NCBI RefSeq assembly: GCF_902459775.1
Contig: NZ_CABPSQ010000010.1
Coordinates: forward strand, 62,001 to 126,000
Direction: 5' to 3'
Length of the DNA: 64,000 nucleotides
From: Pandoraea captiosa
GTDB taxonomy: Bacteria; Pseudomonadota; Gammaproteobacteria; Burkholderiales; Burkholderiaceae
In this document: one piece after another, positions 10,682 to 20,183 of the stretch
Layout of the letters: each line of letters begins with the position of its first letter
Numbering within the stretch: position 1 is the stretch's first letter
Notes under the pieces: model-generated
Told to the model about the DNA's origin: nothing
Seen by the model: the letters and a program-made list of their open reading frames with translations, nothing else
Database searches by the model: none
Position numbers and translations under genes: made by a program

Positions 10682-10713
10682 ACGAGGGGTAGGCGAAGTG
10701 CCCGCGAAGGGTC
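10670..10713 (+). repeat. 11-bp tandem repeat straddling the msrQ stop codon
   Basis: Four imperfect 11-base units run in a row: ggcgaagggta, gacgaggggta, ggcgaagtgcc and cgcgaagggtc. The msrQ stop (10679-10681) lies across the first junction, so the array begins in coding sequence and continues into the 3' intergenic region. Confidence 0.75.
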
Positions 10714-10732
10714 AGCGGCAGAGACTCGCGGA

Positions 10733-12001
10733 TCAGACGCCCGCGGGGAGCAGGCGTTCACCGGCGAACAGCGATTCGACCGTTTCACGTTCGCGTACGA
10801 GGTGGGCTTCGTTACCGTCGACCATGACTTCGGCGGCGCGCGGGCGCGTGTTGTAGTTCGAACTCATCGTGAAACCATAGGCGCCGGCGGAGCGAATGGC
10901 GAGCAGATCACCGGGCGCAATGGCCAGCGCGCGGTCCCGCCCGAGCCAGTCGCCGCTCTCGCACACGGGGCCGACGACGTCATAAGTCGCGAGCTCACCG
11001 GTGCGACGCTCGACCGGATCGATGCCGTGATACGCCTCGTACATCGCGGGGCGCGCCAGATCGTTCATCGCCGCATCGACGATGGCGAAGTTCTTCGTCT
11101 CGCCGTGCTTGAGGAATTCGACACGTGTGAGCAGCACGCCGGCGTTGCCGACGAGCGAGCGACCCGGCTCAAACAACACCTGACGATGGCCGTGGCCGCG
11201 CTGGGCGATGTGATCGAGCAGCGTGGTCGCGAACGCCGTGATGTCCGGGGGCGTTTCGTCCGTATAGGTGATTCCCAATCCGCCGCCCACATCGATGTGA
11301 TGCAGCGAAATACCCGCACTCTCAAGCCTTTCGACCAGATCGAGCACCTTGTCGGTCGCGTCGAGATACGGAGAGATTTCGGTGATTTGCGAGCCGATAT
11401 GGCAGTCGATGCCGACCACCTCCAGATTCGGCATGGCAGCGGCCGCGCGGTAGGCGTCAAACGCTTCTTCATACGCCACCCCGAACTTGTTGCCGCGCAG
11501 CCCCGTCGAGATGTAGGGATGCGTCTTGGCGTCCACGTTCGGATTCACGCGCAGCGACACGCGCGCGCGCTTGCCGACTTGCCCCGCCACTTCATTGAGC
11601 CGGTCGAGTTCCGGACGCGACTCCACGTTGAAGCAGAAGACATCCTTTTCCAGCGCGAAGCGCATTTCGTCGGCATGTTTGCCCACGCCCGAAAACACGG
11701 CGCGCGTCGGGTCGCCGCCAGCGGCGATCACGCGGGCCAGTTCTCCGGCCGACACGATGTCGAAGCCCGCCCCCAGCTTGGCGAACACGCCGAGCACTGC
11801 AAGATTCGAGTTGGCTTTAGCGGCGTAATGCACCGCCGCGTTGCGGCCTTCGCAGGCCTTGGCGTATGCCTGATAGGCATTCGTCAGGGCAGCCTTCGAA
11901 TAGACGTAAAGCGGCGTGCCGAAGCGCTCGGCGAGCGCGGGCAGTGCTACGCCTTCGGCATGGAGTACGTCGTCGCGGTAGGAAAAGATGGCGTCGGACA
12001 T
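10733..12001 (-). CDS. lysA: Diaminopimelate decarboxylase
   Basis: LysA decarboxylates meso-diaminopimelate to L-lysine, the last step of lysine synthesis, using pyridoxal phosphate. K62 in A-A-K-A-N-S-N is the Schiff-base lysine. C-H-I-G-S-Q and the G-P-V-C-E-S-G-D segment carrying the partner-subunit cysteine are present. The length of 422 residues is typical. The gene converges on msrQ and is preceded on the same strand by lptM with a hairpin between, so the two are probably co-transcribed, as in many proteobacteria. Confidence 0.96.
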   Translation of the reverse strand: MSDAIFSYRDDVLHAEGVALPALAERFGTPLYVYSKAALTNAYQAYAKACEGRNAAVHYAAKANSNLAVLGVFAKLGAGFDIVSAGELARVIAAGGDPTRAVFSGVGKHADEMRFALEKDVFCFNVESRPELDRLNEVAGQVGKRARVSLRVNPNVDAKTHPYISTGLRGNKFGVAYEEAFDAYRAAAAMPNLEVVGIDCHIGSQITEISPYLDATDKVLDLVERLESAGISLHHIDVGGGLGITYTDETPPDITAFATTLLDHIAQRGHGHRQVLFEPGRSLVGNAGVLLTRVEFLKHGETKNFAIVDAAMNDLARPAMYEAYHGIDPVERRTGELATYDVVGPVCESGDWLGRDRALAIAPGDLLAIRSAGAYGFTMSSNYNTRPRAAEVMVDGNEAHLVRERETVESLFAGERLLPAGV

Positions 12002-12071
12002 CGCAAAAACTCGGTAATCAACTGGGGCAACGGAGACGACTGCAGCCCATGGCTCAACAACGGGTGCCGGT

Positions 12072-12099
12072 ATTGCCGAAGTCGTCTCGCTTCGGCAAT
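12072..12099 (-). repeat. Perfect hairpin between lptM and lysA
   Basis: Ten-base arms attgccgaag and cttcggcaat flank an eight-base loop. There is no strong T-run on either strand, so this is more likely an attenuator or an mRNA-stability element inside the lptM-lysA transcript than a full terminator. Confidence 0.5.
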
Positions 12100-12166
12100 T
12101 TATGATCGGACTTGCGTGACGTCGGTTAACCGCAAGGCAACGTCGATCAATGTCGGCTAATTTCGC

Positions 12167-12394
12167 TTATTCCGACTTTGCCGCCGGCAGCGACGCGGCG
12201 GGTGGTACTTCGACCGAGGGTCCACGTTGCGGCTCGGGTACGAGCGGCGGCGGCGGAACCGGTGCTCCCGGAGGCGGGGTCGGTTTCACCGGACGCGCCG
12301 GCAGGTACAGCGGACCGGCCTGGCCACAGCCCGCCAATACGCTCAAAAGGGCAATCGACGCTACAATCGCGCAGGTTCGAATAGGTGCAGTCAT
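12167..12394 (-). CDS. lptM: LPS translocon maturation chaperone LptM (YifL-type small lipoprotein)
   Basis: A 75-residue lipoprotein of the family that assists oxidative assembly of the LptD-LptE outer-membrane translocon. The signal peptide ends in the lipobox L20-A21-G22-C23, directly followed by the family hallmark G-Q-A-G-P-L-Y-L-P. The rest is a Pro-rich disordered tail. A longer frame exists upstream, but the ATG at 12394 gives the correct signal peptide. It lies upstream of lysA and divergent from cyaY, the gene neighbourhood also seen around E. coli yifL. Confidence 0.9.
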   Translation of the reverse strand: MTAPIRTCAIVASIALLSVLAGCGQAGPLYLPARPVKPTPPPGAPVPPPPLVPEPQRGPSVEVPPAASLPAAKSE

Positions 12395-12451
12395 GGGGGT
12401 ATCGCCGCGTGGTGCGGCATGCAAGCGATGACGCAAACCGTGGAGTTTAGC

Positions 12452-12784
12452 ATGACGGAAAGTGAATTCCTGGCGCTCGCAGAGGCAGTGCTGGCGCAGG
12501 TCGAGGCGGCTGTCGAGGCGGTCGTCGACGACAGTGATGTCGACATCGATTGCGAGCGTACCGGCAACGTGCTGACGCTCGAATTCGACGACGGTAGCAA
12601 GATCATCGTCAACGTCCAAACACCGATGAGCGAGATCTGGATCGCCGCCCGTTCGGGTGGCTTCCACTTCCGCCTGAAGGGCGACAAGTGGCGCGATACG
12701 CGCGACGACTCCGAATTGTTCGAAGCCTTGTCGCGCTTTGCATCGCAGCAGGCCGGCGAGACCGTGACGCTTCAGGCCGGCTGA
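12452..12784 (+). CDS. cyaY: Iron donor protein CyaY (bacterial frataxin)
   Basis: A small acidic protein that binds iron and modulates Fe-S cluster assembly on IscS/IscU. The ATG at 12452 has a well-spaced tggag ribosome site and aligns with the M-x-x-S-E-F start of other CyaY proteins; an in-frame ATG at 12428 has no such site. The 110 residues contain the acidic first helix (E-A-V-V-D-D-S-D-V-D-I-D) and the conserved G-G-F-H-F, K-W-R-D and Q-Q-A-G-E-T-V segments. It is divergent from lptM and converges on mrcA with only 12 bases between. Confidence 0.93.
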   Translation: MTESEFLALAEAVLAQVEAAVEAVVDDSDVDIDCERTGNVLTLEFDDGSKIIVNVQTPMSEIWIAARSGGFHFRLKGDKWRDTRDDSELFEALSRFASQQAGETVTLQAG

Positions 12785-12796
12785 TTCACGGGCGCG

Positions 12797-15247
12797 TCAG
12801 GGCTTGCTGTTAAACATATCCAGGATGCGCTGACGTTCCTGACGGTCGACCGGTGCGGGTGCTGGCGCCGGTCCCGACTGGGCCGGCATCTGACCGGGCA
12901 GCGCACCTGATGGCCCTGGCGACGCCGAGCCGTCCGGCGCCGGTTCTGCGCTCAGTCCCACCGTGCTCACGGCGCGACCCGGCGGATAGTCGTCATAGAA
13001 ATAGTCGCCGTTCGCCTGAATGATGCCCGGTGGCATCGGGCGCGTCGCTTCCGGCACGCCACGCAGTGCTTTCGACATGTAGTCGATCCAGATCGGCAGC
13101 GCCAAGCCGCCACCAGTTTCCCTGTCCCCAAGGTTTCGCGGCTGATCGAAGCCGATCCAGGCCACGCCGACCAATTGAGACTGATAGCCCGCGAACCACG
13201 CGTCGTGCGAGTCGTTCGTCGTGCCCGTCTTGCCGGCGAGGTCGCTGCGCTTGAGCGCATTGGTCTTGGCCGCCGTACCGCGCGTGGCAACGTCATGCAG
13301 CATCGAATTCATGAGGAACGCATTGCGCGCCGGAATGGCGCGGATCGACTCGTCCCCGGCCGTGGTCGGCTTTTCTTCCATGATGACGTTGCCCTTTGAG
13401 TCCGTGATGCGGGCCACGATAAACGGATTCACCCGGAAGCCGCCGTTCGCGAACACCGCATAGCCGCTTGCCATCTGCAACGGGGTGACCATGCCGGCAC
13501 CGAGCGCCATCGGCAGATAGGCGGGGTGCTTGTCGGCTTCGAACCCGAATCGACCGATGAACTTCTGCGCGTACCCGGGCGTAATGCTCTGAAGAATACG
13601 AATCGATACGAGGTTGCGCGAGCGCATCAACGCGACGCGCATCGGTTCCGGTCCATCGAAGCCGCCGCCGTAATTCTTAGGCTCCCACGGTTGTCCACCC
13701 GTTTGCGCCGCCGTGAAATACAGCGGCGCGTCATTGATGATGGTTGCCGGTGCGAATCCCTTTTCGAGCGCTGCCGAGTAGATGAACGGCTTGAAGCTGG
13801 AACCCGGCTGACGCCATGCCTGCGTGACGTGATTGAACTTGTTCCGGTTGAAGTCGAAGCCGCCGACGAGCGAACGGATCGCGCCGTTTTGCGGATCGAG
13901 CGAGACGAACGCTGCTTCGATGTCGGGCATCTGCACGATGCGCCAGTTGTCCTTGGCGTCCTTCGTCACGCGAATCACCGAGCCTGCGCGAATCTTCTGC
14001 TTCGGCTGGGCCTTGGCACTCAGGCCGGCGGCGGCAAAGCGCAGTCCGTCTCCGGTAACGGTGACATCGTCCCCGTTGAGCAATACCGCCTTCACCTGCT
14101 GCGGCGTTGCCGACAGGACCACGGCCGCGACCATGTCGCCGCTGTCCGGGTGCTCCACCAGGGTGTCGTCGATCAGTTGCTCGCGTTCGTCCTTGCCGTC
14201 CGGCAAGTCGATATTGGCTTCGGGGCCGCGATAGCCATGGCGCAACTCGTAGGCCATGACGCCGGCGCGTAGCGCTTCGTACGCCGCTTCCTGGTCTGCC
14301 GAATTGATGGTCGTGTAGACGTTGAAGCCGCGCGTGTAAATCTCGTCCTTGAACTGTGCGTAGAGGAGTTGGCGCACCATTTCCGCGACATATCCGGCAT
14401 GTACGCTGAACTCGCTGCCCAGCCCGCGCACGACCATCTCCTGCGCAATCGCCTGATCGTATTCGGCCTTCGACACGTACCCGAGATCGTACATGCGCTT
14501 CAGGATGTATTCCTGGCGGACGCGCGCCCGCTTGTAATTGACGATCGGGTTGTACGCCGAAGGCGCCTTCGGCAGTCCGGCGAGCATGGCGGCTTCCGCG
14601 AGCGTGATGTCCTTCAGGTCCTTGCCGAAATACACGCGTGCCGCGCTGGCGAAGCCGTAGGCCCGCTCGCCGAGGTAGATCTGATTCATGTAGAGCTCAA
14701 GAATCTGATCTTTCGACAGGCGAGATTCGATCTTGTACGCGAGCAGGGCCTCATAAATCTTGCGCGTGTACGTCTTCTCGCTCGACAGGAAGAAGTTGCG
14801 CGCGACCTGCATCGTGATCGTGCTGGCGCCCTGGGAGGAACCGCCACGCGTGAAGTTCGCCACGCCCGCACGGAAAATTCCGATGAAATCCACGCCGCCG
14901 TGCTGATAGAAACGGTCGTCTTCGATGGCAAGCACGGCCTTTTTCATGACGTCGGGAATGTCGGCGAAGCGCACGAGATTCCGGCGCTCCTCTCCAAATT
15001 CCCCGATCTGGATTTCGTCGGCAGTGTAAATGCGCAACGGAATCTTCGGCCGGTAATCGACGATGGTGTCCAGTGACGGCAATTGCGGCGTCATGACTAC
15101 CAGAACGTACCCCGCGAGCAACGCGCCACATACGACCATCGCAGCGATAAGGCCTACGAACCAAAGGGCGAGGCGCAGCCAGATGGAGCGGCGCGGTTTG
15201 GGCGGACGCTTGTCGCGGGGTGTCTCGGTTTGGGGTGTGCTTGCCAT
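12797..15247 (-). CDS. mrcA: Penicillin-binding protein 1A (bifunctional transglycosylase/transpeptidase)
   Basis: A class A enzyme that polymerises and crosslinks peptidoglycan, anchored in the inner membrane. The order is a basic cytoplasmic tail, one membrane helix (about 22-50), a glycosyltransferase domain with catalytic E109 in I-E-D-D-R-F, and a transpeptidase domain with S483-x-x-K486 (S-S-F-K), S-R-N and K673-T-G. The C-terminal 60 residues are Pro/Ala-rich. At 816 residues it is normal for the family. It is divergent from pilM, the standard arrangement in beta- and gamma-proteobacteria. Confidence 0.96.
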   Translation of the reverse strand: MASTPQTETPRDKRPPKPRRSIWLRLALWFVGLIAAMVVCGALLAGYVLVVMTPQLPSLDTIVDYRPKIPLRIYTADEIQIGEFGEERRNLVRFADIPDVMKKAVLAIEDDRFYQHGGVDFIGIFRAGVANFTRGGSSQGASTITMQVARNFFLSSEKTYTRKIYEALLAYKIESRLSKDQILELYMNQIYLGERAYGFASAARVYFGKDLKDITLAEAAMLAGLPKAPSAYNPIVNYKRARVRQEYILKRMYDLGYVSKAEYDQAIAQEMVVRGLGSEFSVHAGYVAEMVRQLLYAQFKDEIYTRGFNVYTTINSADQEAAYEALRAGVMAYELRHGYRGPEANIDLPDGKDEREQLIDDTLVEHPDSGDMVAAVVLSATPQQVKAVLLNGDDVTVTGDGLRFAAAGLSAKAQPKQKIRAGSVIRVTKDAKDNWRIVQMPDIEAAFVSLDPQNGAIRSLVGGFDFNRNKFNHVTQAWRQPGSSFKPFIYSAALEKGFAPATIINDAPLYFTAAQTGGQPWEPKNYGGGFDGPEPMRVALMRSRNLVSIRILQSITPGYAQKFIGRFGFEADKHPAYLPMALGAGMVTPLQMASGYAVFANGGFRVNPFIVARITDSKGNVIMEEKPTTAGDESIRAIPARNAFLMNSMLHDVATRGTAAKTNALKRSDLAGKTGTTNDSHDAWFAGYQSQLVGVAWIGFDQPRNLGDRETGGGLALPIWIDYMSKALRGVPEATRPMPPGIIQANGDYFYDDYPPGRAVSTVGLSAEPAPDGSASPGPSGALPGQMPAQSGPAPAPAPVDRQERQRILDMFNSKP

Positions 15248-15274
15248 GGGGGAACCGGAAAAAACGATGGGCCG

Positions 15275-15280
15275 ATTATA
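15275..15280 (-). promoter_or_regulatory. Consensus -10 hexamer of the likely mrcA promoter
   Basis: The minus strand reads tataat, a perfect -10 match, 27 bases before the mrcA start codon. No good -35 box is found at 16-18 bases, so the promoter may be activator-assisted or the call may be wrong. Confidence 0.35.
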
Positions 15281-15491
15281 ACGAACGACCCGTGACCACC
15301 CTCGGCGGGCCCCCGAAATCGGAGTTTGCGCCTATGGAGGCTAGGAATCGGCCGAGTCGAAAACGGCATGAATTCCGAAACGGCATATCGTCGGCCGTTA
15401 TGCCGCAAAAACTCGGAATCGTCCGATTGGACCGTCGTGCCACGACCGATAGCATCGATCGCATCGATACGACGAGGGAAGGGAGGCGGTC

Positions 15492-16649
15492 ATGGTTACG
15501 GCGGTGCTGCGAAGCGTGCGTCACATGGGTCATCGGCTGGCGGCAATGTTGCCGCGCAAGGCAGGGGGCGGTTGCGGCATTCACTTTGACGCCGGGAGCA
15601 TGCAATTCGTTCGCATGACGCGCGTGGCAGGAAGCGCGCAGTTGCGTGTCGACGCCTATGGAAGCGCGGCGCTCGAAGATGGCATGCTGCGTGGCCCGCA
15701 GATCGTGAAGCCTGAAGCCGTCGCGCGCCGGTTGGTGGAAATGCTGGAGCGCTCGGCCATGCGCATCGAGGATTTGCAGGACGACATCGTGGTGCTGGCG
15801 CTGCCGTCACACGGTCTGAAGACGCGGGTTGTCGATTGCCCGTCGGGGTTGCCTCCGCGCGCGTTGCGTGCATGGTGTGAGCGGCGCGCGGCGCTACTCC
15901 TGCCCGGGGACGGGGAGCCCGACTTGCGAAGCCGGGTGGGCGTCACATGGGCAGACCCCGGCAGCCATCGGCTCAGGCTGTACGCCTGTGAGGCGACGCT
16001 CGTCGACGATCGCATTGCGGTCATGGAGATGTCGGGCTTGCGCCCTCACGCCATCGATGCGGCGCATAAAGCCGGGCGACGTGCCTTTCTGAGCGCCCGT
16101 TCGGAGGCACGTGAGCGCACACCCAATGCGCCGACGACCGACGCACCGCGAACGGTGACTCCGGCCGCGCTGTTGCAGATCGATGCCCGTGAAATCGAGC
16201 TGGCAGTATTTGACGGACAACGGTGCGTTGCCGATGTCAGCGAGCGATTTGACGGCGTCGACGGTCATCCCGAAGCCTTGGCAAGTGTGATTCGAGAGCT
16301 GTCGACGAAGCTGCCGGTGGTTCCCCAGGCGATACATCTCGTGGTGCAGGAAGCAACGCCGGGCGAACTCGCTGCAATCTGCGAGGCCGTGGCGTCGGCG
16401 TGCGGCATCGCGGTCTACCCATTTGCGCCTTTAGACGCTTTAGACGCTTTCGACGCCTCAGATGCCACTGAGGCCACTGATGCCGCCGAGGCGTTCGATA
16501 ACGTGGATCTTTTCGATGTGGCGGCTCGCGGACGAACTGCGGCGCCTGCCGGTTCGCGTTATCAGCCCGCGGCGCAGGGCACGACGCTTGCCGTACCGTA
16601 CGGACTGGCGTTGCGCGCCATGTCCATGCAGGGGGTGTCATGCGAGTAA
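15492..16649 (+). CDS. pilM: Type IV pilus assembly protein PilM-like
   Basis: PilM is a cytoplasmic actin-like ATPase-fold protein that links the pilus motor to the PilN/PilO inner-membrane complex. The frame begins at an ATG after a gggaggcgg ribosome site and opens a tight run of genes between mrcA and aroK, the usual place for pilM. The G-I-H-F-D-A-G-S-M-Q-F-V-R segment near residue 28 fits the first nucleotide-binding loop, though it is diverged. Residues 315-335 (D-A/D-A-S/E-A-T type) arise from seven 9-base repeats and are probably a disordered insertion. Position and fold hints support the call, but identity to known PilM looks low. Confidence 0.78.
   Translation: MVTAVLRSVRHMGHRLAAMLPRKAGGGCGIHFDAGSMQFVRMTRVAGSAQLRVDAYGSAALEDGMLRGPQIVKPEAVARRLVEMLERSAMRIEDLQDDIVVLALPSHGLKTRVVDCPSGLPPRALRAWCERRAALLLPGDGEPDLRSRVGVTWADPGSHRLRLYACEATLVDDRIAVMEMSGLRPHAIDAAHKAGRRAFLSARSEARERTPNAPTTDAPRTVTPAALLQIDAREIELAVFDGQRCVADVSERFDGVDGHPEALASVIRELSTKLPVVPQAIHLVVQEATPGELAAICEAVASACGIAVYPFAPLDALDAFDASDATEATDAAEAFDNVDLFDVAARGRTAAPAGSRYQPAAQGTTLAVPYGLALRAMSMQGVSCE
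16434..16496 (+). repeat. 9-bp in-frame tandem repeat in pilM
   Basis: Seven nine-base units, from gacgcttta through gatgccgcc to gaggcgttc, encode a run of Asp/Glu-Ala-x triplets. The decay pattern (identical pairs at one end, diverged units at the other) looks like past slippage expansion. Confidence 0.8.
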
Positions 16650-17308
16650 GCGCCGAATTACCCCCGCTGGATTTCCTGCCTACGTTGGCCGAACGGCGTC
16701 GCCAGGATTTTCGATACCAGTTTCGCATTTGGATGGGCATCGCCGTGTGTGGTGCTTTGATCTCGACGGTGCCGATCGCGTGGGATTTGCATCAGCGTCA
16801 GGAAGCGCGCGCGCAGGCGGCCGCATGGCGCGAAGCGCGCCAAAACCTGCGTGCGGAATCCGCAGCGTTCGAGGTAACGCGACGTCGACTCGCCGAGATG
16901 ATCGCGCACCGCCACGCGGCGGTGACGCTCGTCGAGCGCCGGCAACCTGCGGCTTATCGGCTGCTGGACGTCATGCGTGCGTGTGCCGATGGCGTTCGAC
17001 TGACGCTCGTGAAAACGGTCGACGAGCATCTTCGAATCGAGGGCTATGCGACGACGCAATCGCGGGTGCGGGAGACGCAAAAGCGACTGCGCGCGCTGCC
17101 GTGGGTGCGCAAGGTCGCCGAGGTCGAGTCGAGCGTGGTGCCCGAGAGCATACGACGCCAGTGGACGGGGGGTGACACGTCGGTCGCCGTGCCGAATATT
17201 CGCCGTTTCACATTGCGAATCGAGCTCAGACAGCCGCAGGCTTCGCCGGTGCTCACCGGCATTGCCGACACCGAGCGTGTGATCACGGAGGTGCCCGATG
17301 TACGGTGA
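16640..17308 (+). CDS. pilN: PilN-like type IV pilus inner-membrane protein
   Basis: PilN is a bitopic membrane protein that binds PilM through its cytoplasmic N-terminus and dimerises with PilO in the periplasm. The frame overlaps the pilM end by ten bases. The N-terminus reads L-P-P-L-D-F-L-P, close to the short PilM-binding segment of PilN proteins (usually I-N-L-L-P-W). One membrane helix (about 32-48) is followed by a coiled coil rich in Arg, Glu and Gln and a small alpha/beta domain. At 222 residues it is slightly longer than usual. The call rests on order, topology and the N-terminal motif. Confidence 0.75.
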   Translation: MRVSAELPPLDFLPTLAERRRQDFRYQFRIWMGIAVCGALISTVPIAWDLHQRQEARAQAAAWREARQNLRAESAAFEVTRRRLAEMIAHRHAAVTLVERRQPAAYRLLDVMRACADGVRLTLVKTVDEHLRIEGYATTQSRVRETQKRLRALPWVRKVAEVESSVVPESIRRQWTGGDTSVAVPNIRRFTLRIELRQPQASPVLTGIADTERVITEVPDVR

Positions 17309-20183
17309 GAATCATCCGCCGGATGACGTGCGCGACATGTTTCTCGAGGTGAAGGAACGCTGGCGTTCGAGATGGGCGGCATGGCTGTCGGTGTCGCCGG
17401 TGGAGTGGGCTCGTTCCCTACGCTGGGGTGTTGCGATCGCCGTCGGTGTGACCGGATTCCTCGTGGCATGTTCGATCTGGTGGCTCGCCGGATTGACCGC
17501 GTGGGCGTCGCTGAAAAATAGCCTCGACGGGGAACGGCATGCGCTGGATCGCGCCAACGACGCTGCGCGGCAGTTACCTCAGTTAGCGACGCGCCTTCGA
17601 GAGGCTGAGGCGCAGACTCTGGCGTGGCAGCGGTTATTGCCGATCGCCGGATCGCCCGCCAGGGATGCAGTCGATGCGTCGCCAGAGGCATTTGCGCGGG
17701 CATCGCTGCCCACATCGCTGGCGATATCGCCACCGACATTGCGGCCGACATTGGCACCGATATCGTCAACCGATGCGGATGACGACGCTCATAATGCATG
17801 GCGAGCGGACCTCGAGCGACTGGTTGCGCGCGCGGGACTGGTGCTGGAGTTTGCGCGCCCCGGGCCATCCGGGCCGTCCGGGGCGTCCGAGGCGTCCGAG
17901 ACGTCCGAGTCGCTGGAGGTGGAGCGTGCCGAAATCCGTGTTCGGGGGCTCGTCGCGAACCTGCTTCGCTGGCTTGCCGAAATCGACGGCGTCCCCCGTC
18001 ATTTGGCCGTGGATCAACTCACCATGCAGGGACCTCGCATGGCGGCGGGATCGGCGGGATCAGCGAAAGCCGACGCGGACGACCGGGATCGTACCGATGC
18101 CACGCTGACGGTGATGGTGTCGGCGTACCGTTGGCGACGTCCCACTGAGCTTAACGGTGCGATGTCCGCGATGGATATGGTCTCGGCGGCGTCCTGGCCG
18201 GTATTGCCGCCACCGTCCGCGCCATGGCAAACGCCTGCCGAGACTGTCGATGTCTTTCGCACACCGTTGACGCGCCGCGCCGCACAGGACGCCGTGACAA
18301 TGTCCCCGGCGTCCCCAACCGCCCCTGAGGACGACACCACGCCTGTCGGTTCCATGCGGGCCGGCACCCGCTACGTCGTGCTTCGGCGTACCGCGTCGGC
18401 CGGTTTGACGGCAACGTGGAGCGACCGAGGCAGCAGCAATGGCGTTGTGAAAGACGACGGCGGTTCGCGCTCCGCTGGCGATCTGGCAACCGATTCCGAC
18501 GCCACAACGGTCGACGTGACCCTTCATGGTGCGCATGCCGCCGATGCGCTGCGCGCTTTCGCGCGGCTGACCGGGCGTAGCGTGGTAATCGGTGAGGGTG
18601 TCACGAGACGTCTCGACGTGGACGTGCAAGGCGTGACCGTTGCGGCCGCATTCGACATCATGGTCCGAAGCGCGGGGCTTGGCGTGCGCACCGTCAACGG
18701 TGTCGACTGGATTGCGCCGCGCGCCGATCTGCTGGCCGATGAGCAGTCGCAGTTGGAGGCGGCAGCCAAACGTGAGGCCTTGCTACCGTTGTCGGGCCGT
18801 CGCTTTACCCTGAATTACCCTCGCGCTCAGGCGCTCAAGGACATCATCCTCGGAGAGAAGGGCAGCAAGGCAGAGCGGTTATTGTCATCTCGCGGTAGTG
18901 TGATTGCCGATCCGCGCACGAATCAGCTGTTTGTGACCGACTTGCCGGAACGGCTCGATGCTCTGGCGTCGTTTATTGCGCGAATCGACGTCCCCGTGCG
19001 GCAGGTACTGATCGAGGCCCGCATCGTCGAGGCGGACGATCGGTTCAGCGAGTCGCTGGGTGTCCGGCTCGCAGGCGCGCACGGAGAGGCCGGAACCGGG
19101 GGCGCCAGGCGACCTACGACGAGCGACGCAGGCGACTTCGGCGGCGATCTACACGCGAACGGCACCGATCGTAACCGCGGCTCCGGGCCTCCCCCGGAAA
19201 GCGCCGTGGGTGTCGGACTTCCGGCGGCAGCGCTGGCAGGACTGACGCCACCGAGCCTCGCCATCACCTTGTTTGGACGCTCCGCAAGCCGCTTCCTGCA
19301 ATTGGAGCTTTCCGCGTTGGAGACGAGCGGGCGCGGTCGGGTCGTTTCGCGTCCCCGGGTCGTCACGGCAGACAAGGTGCAGGCGCTGATCGAGCAGGGC
19401 ACGGAATTGCCCTATCAGATCCGTAGTGGGCGTCGCAATACGGCGTCCATCCAGTTCCGTAAAGCCACGCTGAGACTCGAAGTCACGCCGTTGATCACGC
19501 CGGACGGTCAGGTGATTCTGGATGTGGATGTGCGCAAGGATGGCGTCGGGCAAGCTGTTGGGGAAGGGTTTGCCGTGGACACGCGTCACGTGCGGACACA
19601 GGTTCAGGTGGAGGACGGCGGTACGGTGGCCATCGGGGGCATCTATCAGGAAGTGCGTCGCGACAATCAGGCGCAGGTGCCCTGGCTGGGCGAGGTGCCT
19701 GTGCTGGGCGCACTCTTTCGCAACCGCGCCAACGAAGACCGCCGCACGGAATTGCTGGTGTTTCTGACCCCAAGTGTGGTGCCGGACGAGGCGCCGGCCT
19801 TGGATTCGCAAGGCTCTCAAGGTTGGCAAGGTTGGCAAGACTCGCGCCGCTCGATCGCGTACGACGACTCTGAGCGTCGAAAATCACCAGATTCGACACG
19901 GTTCGAGCCCCGCGAGTGGCCCGATTCCACGGCAGGCTCCGTGCCATCGCCTCGAACGGAGCCCCGGTCGGACGACCTTCCGCGTGAACATCCTCGTCTC
20001 ATCGGGGTGTTCCCCGAGGCGACGCGGTCCGCACGCCCGACGCAGATACCGGTATCATCAGGGATTGGAACCCAAATATCAGCGATTTATGCTGGAAAAC
20101 GTAATACTTGTCGGACTGATGGGGGCGGGCAAGACCACGGTCGGACGCGCAGTGGCGCGACGTCTCGGACGGCAGTTCTATGA
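17298..20183 (+). CDS. pilQ: Fused PilO-like / PilQ secretin protein
   Basis: One uninterrupted 961-codon frame replaces pilO, pilP and pilQ. It overlaps pilN by 11 bases. Residues 43-66 form a single membrane helix, 72-110 a coiled coil and 160-280 a PilO-like alpha/beta domain. Residues 281-404 are a low-complexity linker with only a faint PilP-like strand near 350. A secretin N0-type domain begins at about 405, an N1-type domain at about 501, and the secretin pore domain spans about 566-828, including [12 protein letters not shown] and [14 protein letters not shown]. No signal peptide precedes the secretin part and no AMIN domain is seen. Residues 829-961 form an unusual tail, and the frame ends 95 bases inside aroK. 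Secretin identity is certain; the function of the fusion is inferred. Confidence 0.85.
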   Translation: MYGENHPPDDVRDMFLEVKERWRSRWAAWLSVSPVEWARSLRWGVAIAVGVTGFLVACSIWWLAGLTAWASLKNSLDGERHALDRANDAARQLPQLATRLREAEAQTLAWQRLLPIAGSPARDAVDASPEAFARASLPTSLAISPPTLRPTLAPISSTDADDDAHNAWRADLERLVARAGLVLEFARPGPSGPSGASEASETSESLEVERAEIRVRGLVANLLRWLAEIDGVPRHLAVDQLTMQGPRMAAGSAGSAKADADDRDRTDATLTVMVSAYRWRRPTELNGAMSAMDMVSAASWPVLPPPSAPWQTPAETVDVFRTPLTRRAAQDAVTMSPASPTAPEDDTTPVGSMRAGTRYVVLRRTASAGLTATWSDRGSSNGVVKDDGGSRSAGDLATDSDATTVDVTLHGAHAADALRAFARLTGRSVVIGEGVTRRLDVDVQGVTVAAAFDIMVRSAGLGVRTVNGVDWIAPRADLLADEQSQLEAAAKREALLPLSGRRFTLNYPRAQALKDIILGEKGSKAERLLSSRGSVIADPRTNQLFVTDLPERLDALASFIARIDVPVRQVLIEARIVEADDRFSESLGVRLAGAHGEAGTGGARRPTTSDAGDFGGDLHANGTDRNRGSGPPPESAVGVGLPAAALAGLTPPSLAITLFGRSASRFLQLELSALETSGRGRVVSRPRVVTADKVQALIEQGTELPYQIRSGRRNTASIQFRKATLRLEVTPLITPDGQVILDVDVRKDGVGQAVGEGFAVDTRHVRTQVQVEDGGTVAIGGIYQEVRRDNQAQVPWLGEVPVLGALFRNRANEDRRTELLVFLTPSVVPDEAPALDSQGSQGWQGWQDSRRSIAYDDSERRKSPDSTRFEPREWPDSTAGSVPSPRTEPRSDDLPREHPRLIGVFPEATRSARPTQIPVSSGIGTQISAIYAGKRNTCRTDGGGQDHGRTRSGATSRTAVL
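17861..17914 (+). repeat. 9-bp in-frame tandem repeat in the PilO-like part
   Basis: Six nine-base units graded from cgggccatc to cgagtcgct encode Gly-Pro-Ser and Ala-Ser-Glu triplets. They lie inside the periplasmic PilO-like domain and make a flexible acidic loop. Confidence 0.8.
19811..19846 (+). repeat. 9-bp in-frame tandem repeat in the PilQ tail
   Basis: Units aaggctctc, aaggttggc (twice) and aagactcgc encode a short Gln-Gly-Trp repeat immediately after the secretin domain, where most PilQ proteins end. Confidence 0.8.

Noticed and set aside
10802-12160. A 452-codon plus-strand frame opposite lysA
   Set aside because: lysA on the minus strand has all catalytic motifs; the plus-strand frame has none.
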